DNA of 64,000 bases from contig DBBV01000017.1 in NCBI GenBank assembly GCA_002292375.1, forward strand, positions 228,597 through 292,596, read 5' to 3'. Within the stretch, counting starts at the first letter, position 1. Each line of letters begins with the position of its first letter. Made by a program: the position numbers and the translations under genes. A model generated the notes under the pieces. It was given only the letters and a program-made list of their open reading frames with translations. It was not told the DNA's origin and did not search any database. Of this stretch, positions 63,977 through 64,000 are shown piece after piece. Origin of the DNA: Methylococcaceae bacterium UBA975 (lineage in GTDB: Bacteria > Pseudomonadota > Gammaproteobacteria > Methylococcales > Cycloclasticaceae).

Positions 63977-64000
63977 TTACTCAATTATCTTAGAGACAAC
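63977..64000 (-). CDS. tuf: Elongation factor Tu, last codons
   Basis: The final seven codons read VVSKIIE then TAA, the usual EF-Tu C-terminus, directly before rpsJ as in the str-S10 arrangement. The gene lies beyond the right edge; only position and these residues support the call. Confidence 0.65.
   Translation of the reverse strand, partial: VVSKIIE

Noticed and set aside
1..64000. CRISPR arrays, IS elements, prophage genes, tRNA or rRNA genes
   Set aside because: Scanned by eye on both strands; no repeat-spacer pattern, transposase or integrase frames, or cloverleaf-type sequence was recognised. A short tRNA in a gene-free gap cannot be fully excluded without tRNAscan.

Overview
The window looks like a single chromosomal contig piece from a marine-type gammaproteobacterium. 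Gene order (miaB-phoH-ybeY-corC-lnt, leuS-lptE-holA, proA-nadD-rsfS, maf-rng-yhdP, and an unbroken S10-spc-alpha ribosomal block), CysB, GshA of the E. coli type and the fdxA ferredoxin all point to Gammaproteobacteria. A xylene-monooxygenase pair (xylM/xylA), a PQQ-catabolism-type ABC operon and a moderately AT-rich base composition suggest a hydrocarbon-degrading lineage such as Cycloclasticus or a relative; that placement is inference. No tRNA, rRNA, insertion sequence, prophage or CRISPR array was seen.

Layout. 1-14.5 kb: housekeeping genes on the minus strand: leuS, lptE, holA, proA, nadD, rsfS, an OmpA-like lipoprotein with its own terminator, rlmH, maf, rng, yhdP and the start of a nitrilase-family gene; a DUF1451 zinc-ribbon gene diverges from leuS. 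14.5-17 kb: a plus-strand xylM-xylA module behind a 237-base leader with an inverted repeat and a possible 20-codon ORF. 17-23.6 kb: miaB-phoH-ybeY-corC-lnt with a DUF1329 gene overlapping the end of lnt. 23.6-27.4 kb: a four-gene operon (type-1 periplasmic binding protein, YVTN propeller, ABC ATPase, ABC-2 permease) of the kind linked to PQQ alcohol dehydrogenases. Upstream lies a 352-base gap carrying a minus-strand promoter and terminator that define a candidate ~90-nt RNA. 27.7-33.4 kb: an alpha/beta hydrolase and the giant NAD-glutamate dehydrogenase. 33.6-38.2 kb: an AcuI-type reductase and tupABC-moeA (tungstate uptake plus cofactor metal insertion). 38.3-42.4 kb: a frameshifted PAS-GGDEF-EAL protein and a thermonuclease. 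42.4-44.8 kb: gshA and a YiiX-like papain-fold protein. 44.9-50 kb: sulfate assimilation (cysH, cysB, a TauE-type permease, cysN, cysD). 50.2 kb to the end: fdxA, then 28 ribosomal-block genes on the minus strand from rpsJ to rplQ, with the last codons of tuf at the right edge.

How it fits together. The cys genes give sulfate to APS to sulfite; CysH carries the Fe-S cysteines of APS reductases and the CysN tail looks like a decayed APS kinase, which together suggest a PAPS-free route. Lipoprotein and envelope functions (LptE, Lnt, YhdP, OmpA-like lipoprotein, DUF1329) recur in the left half. XylMA would oxidise a methyl group on an aromatic ring to an alcohol, a product type that PQQ dehydrogenase systems could oxidise further, but neither a dehydrogenase nor ring-cleavage genes are in the window. 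The most open items are the candidate small RNA or attenuator upstream of the ABC operon, that operon itself, the xylMA leader, the CysN tail and the frameshifted signalling protein.
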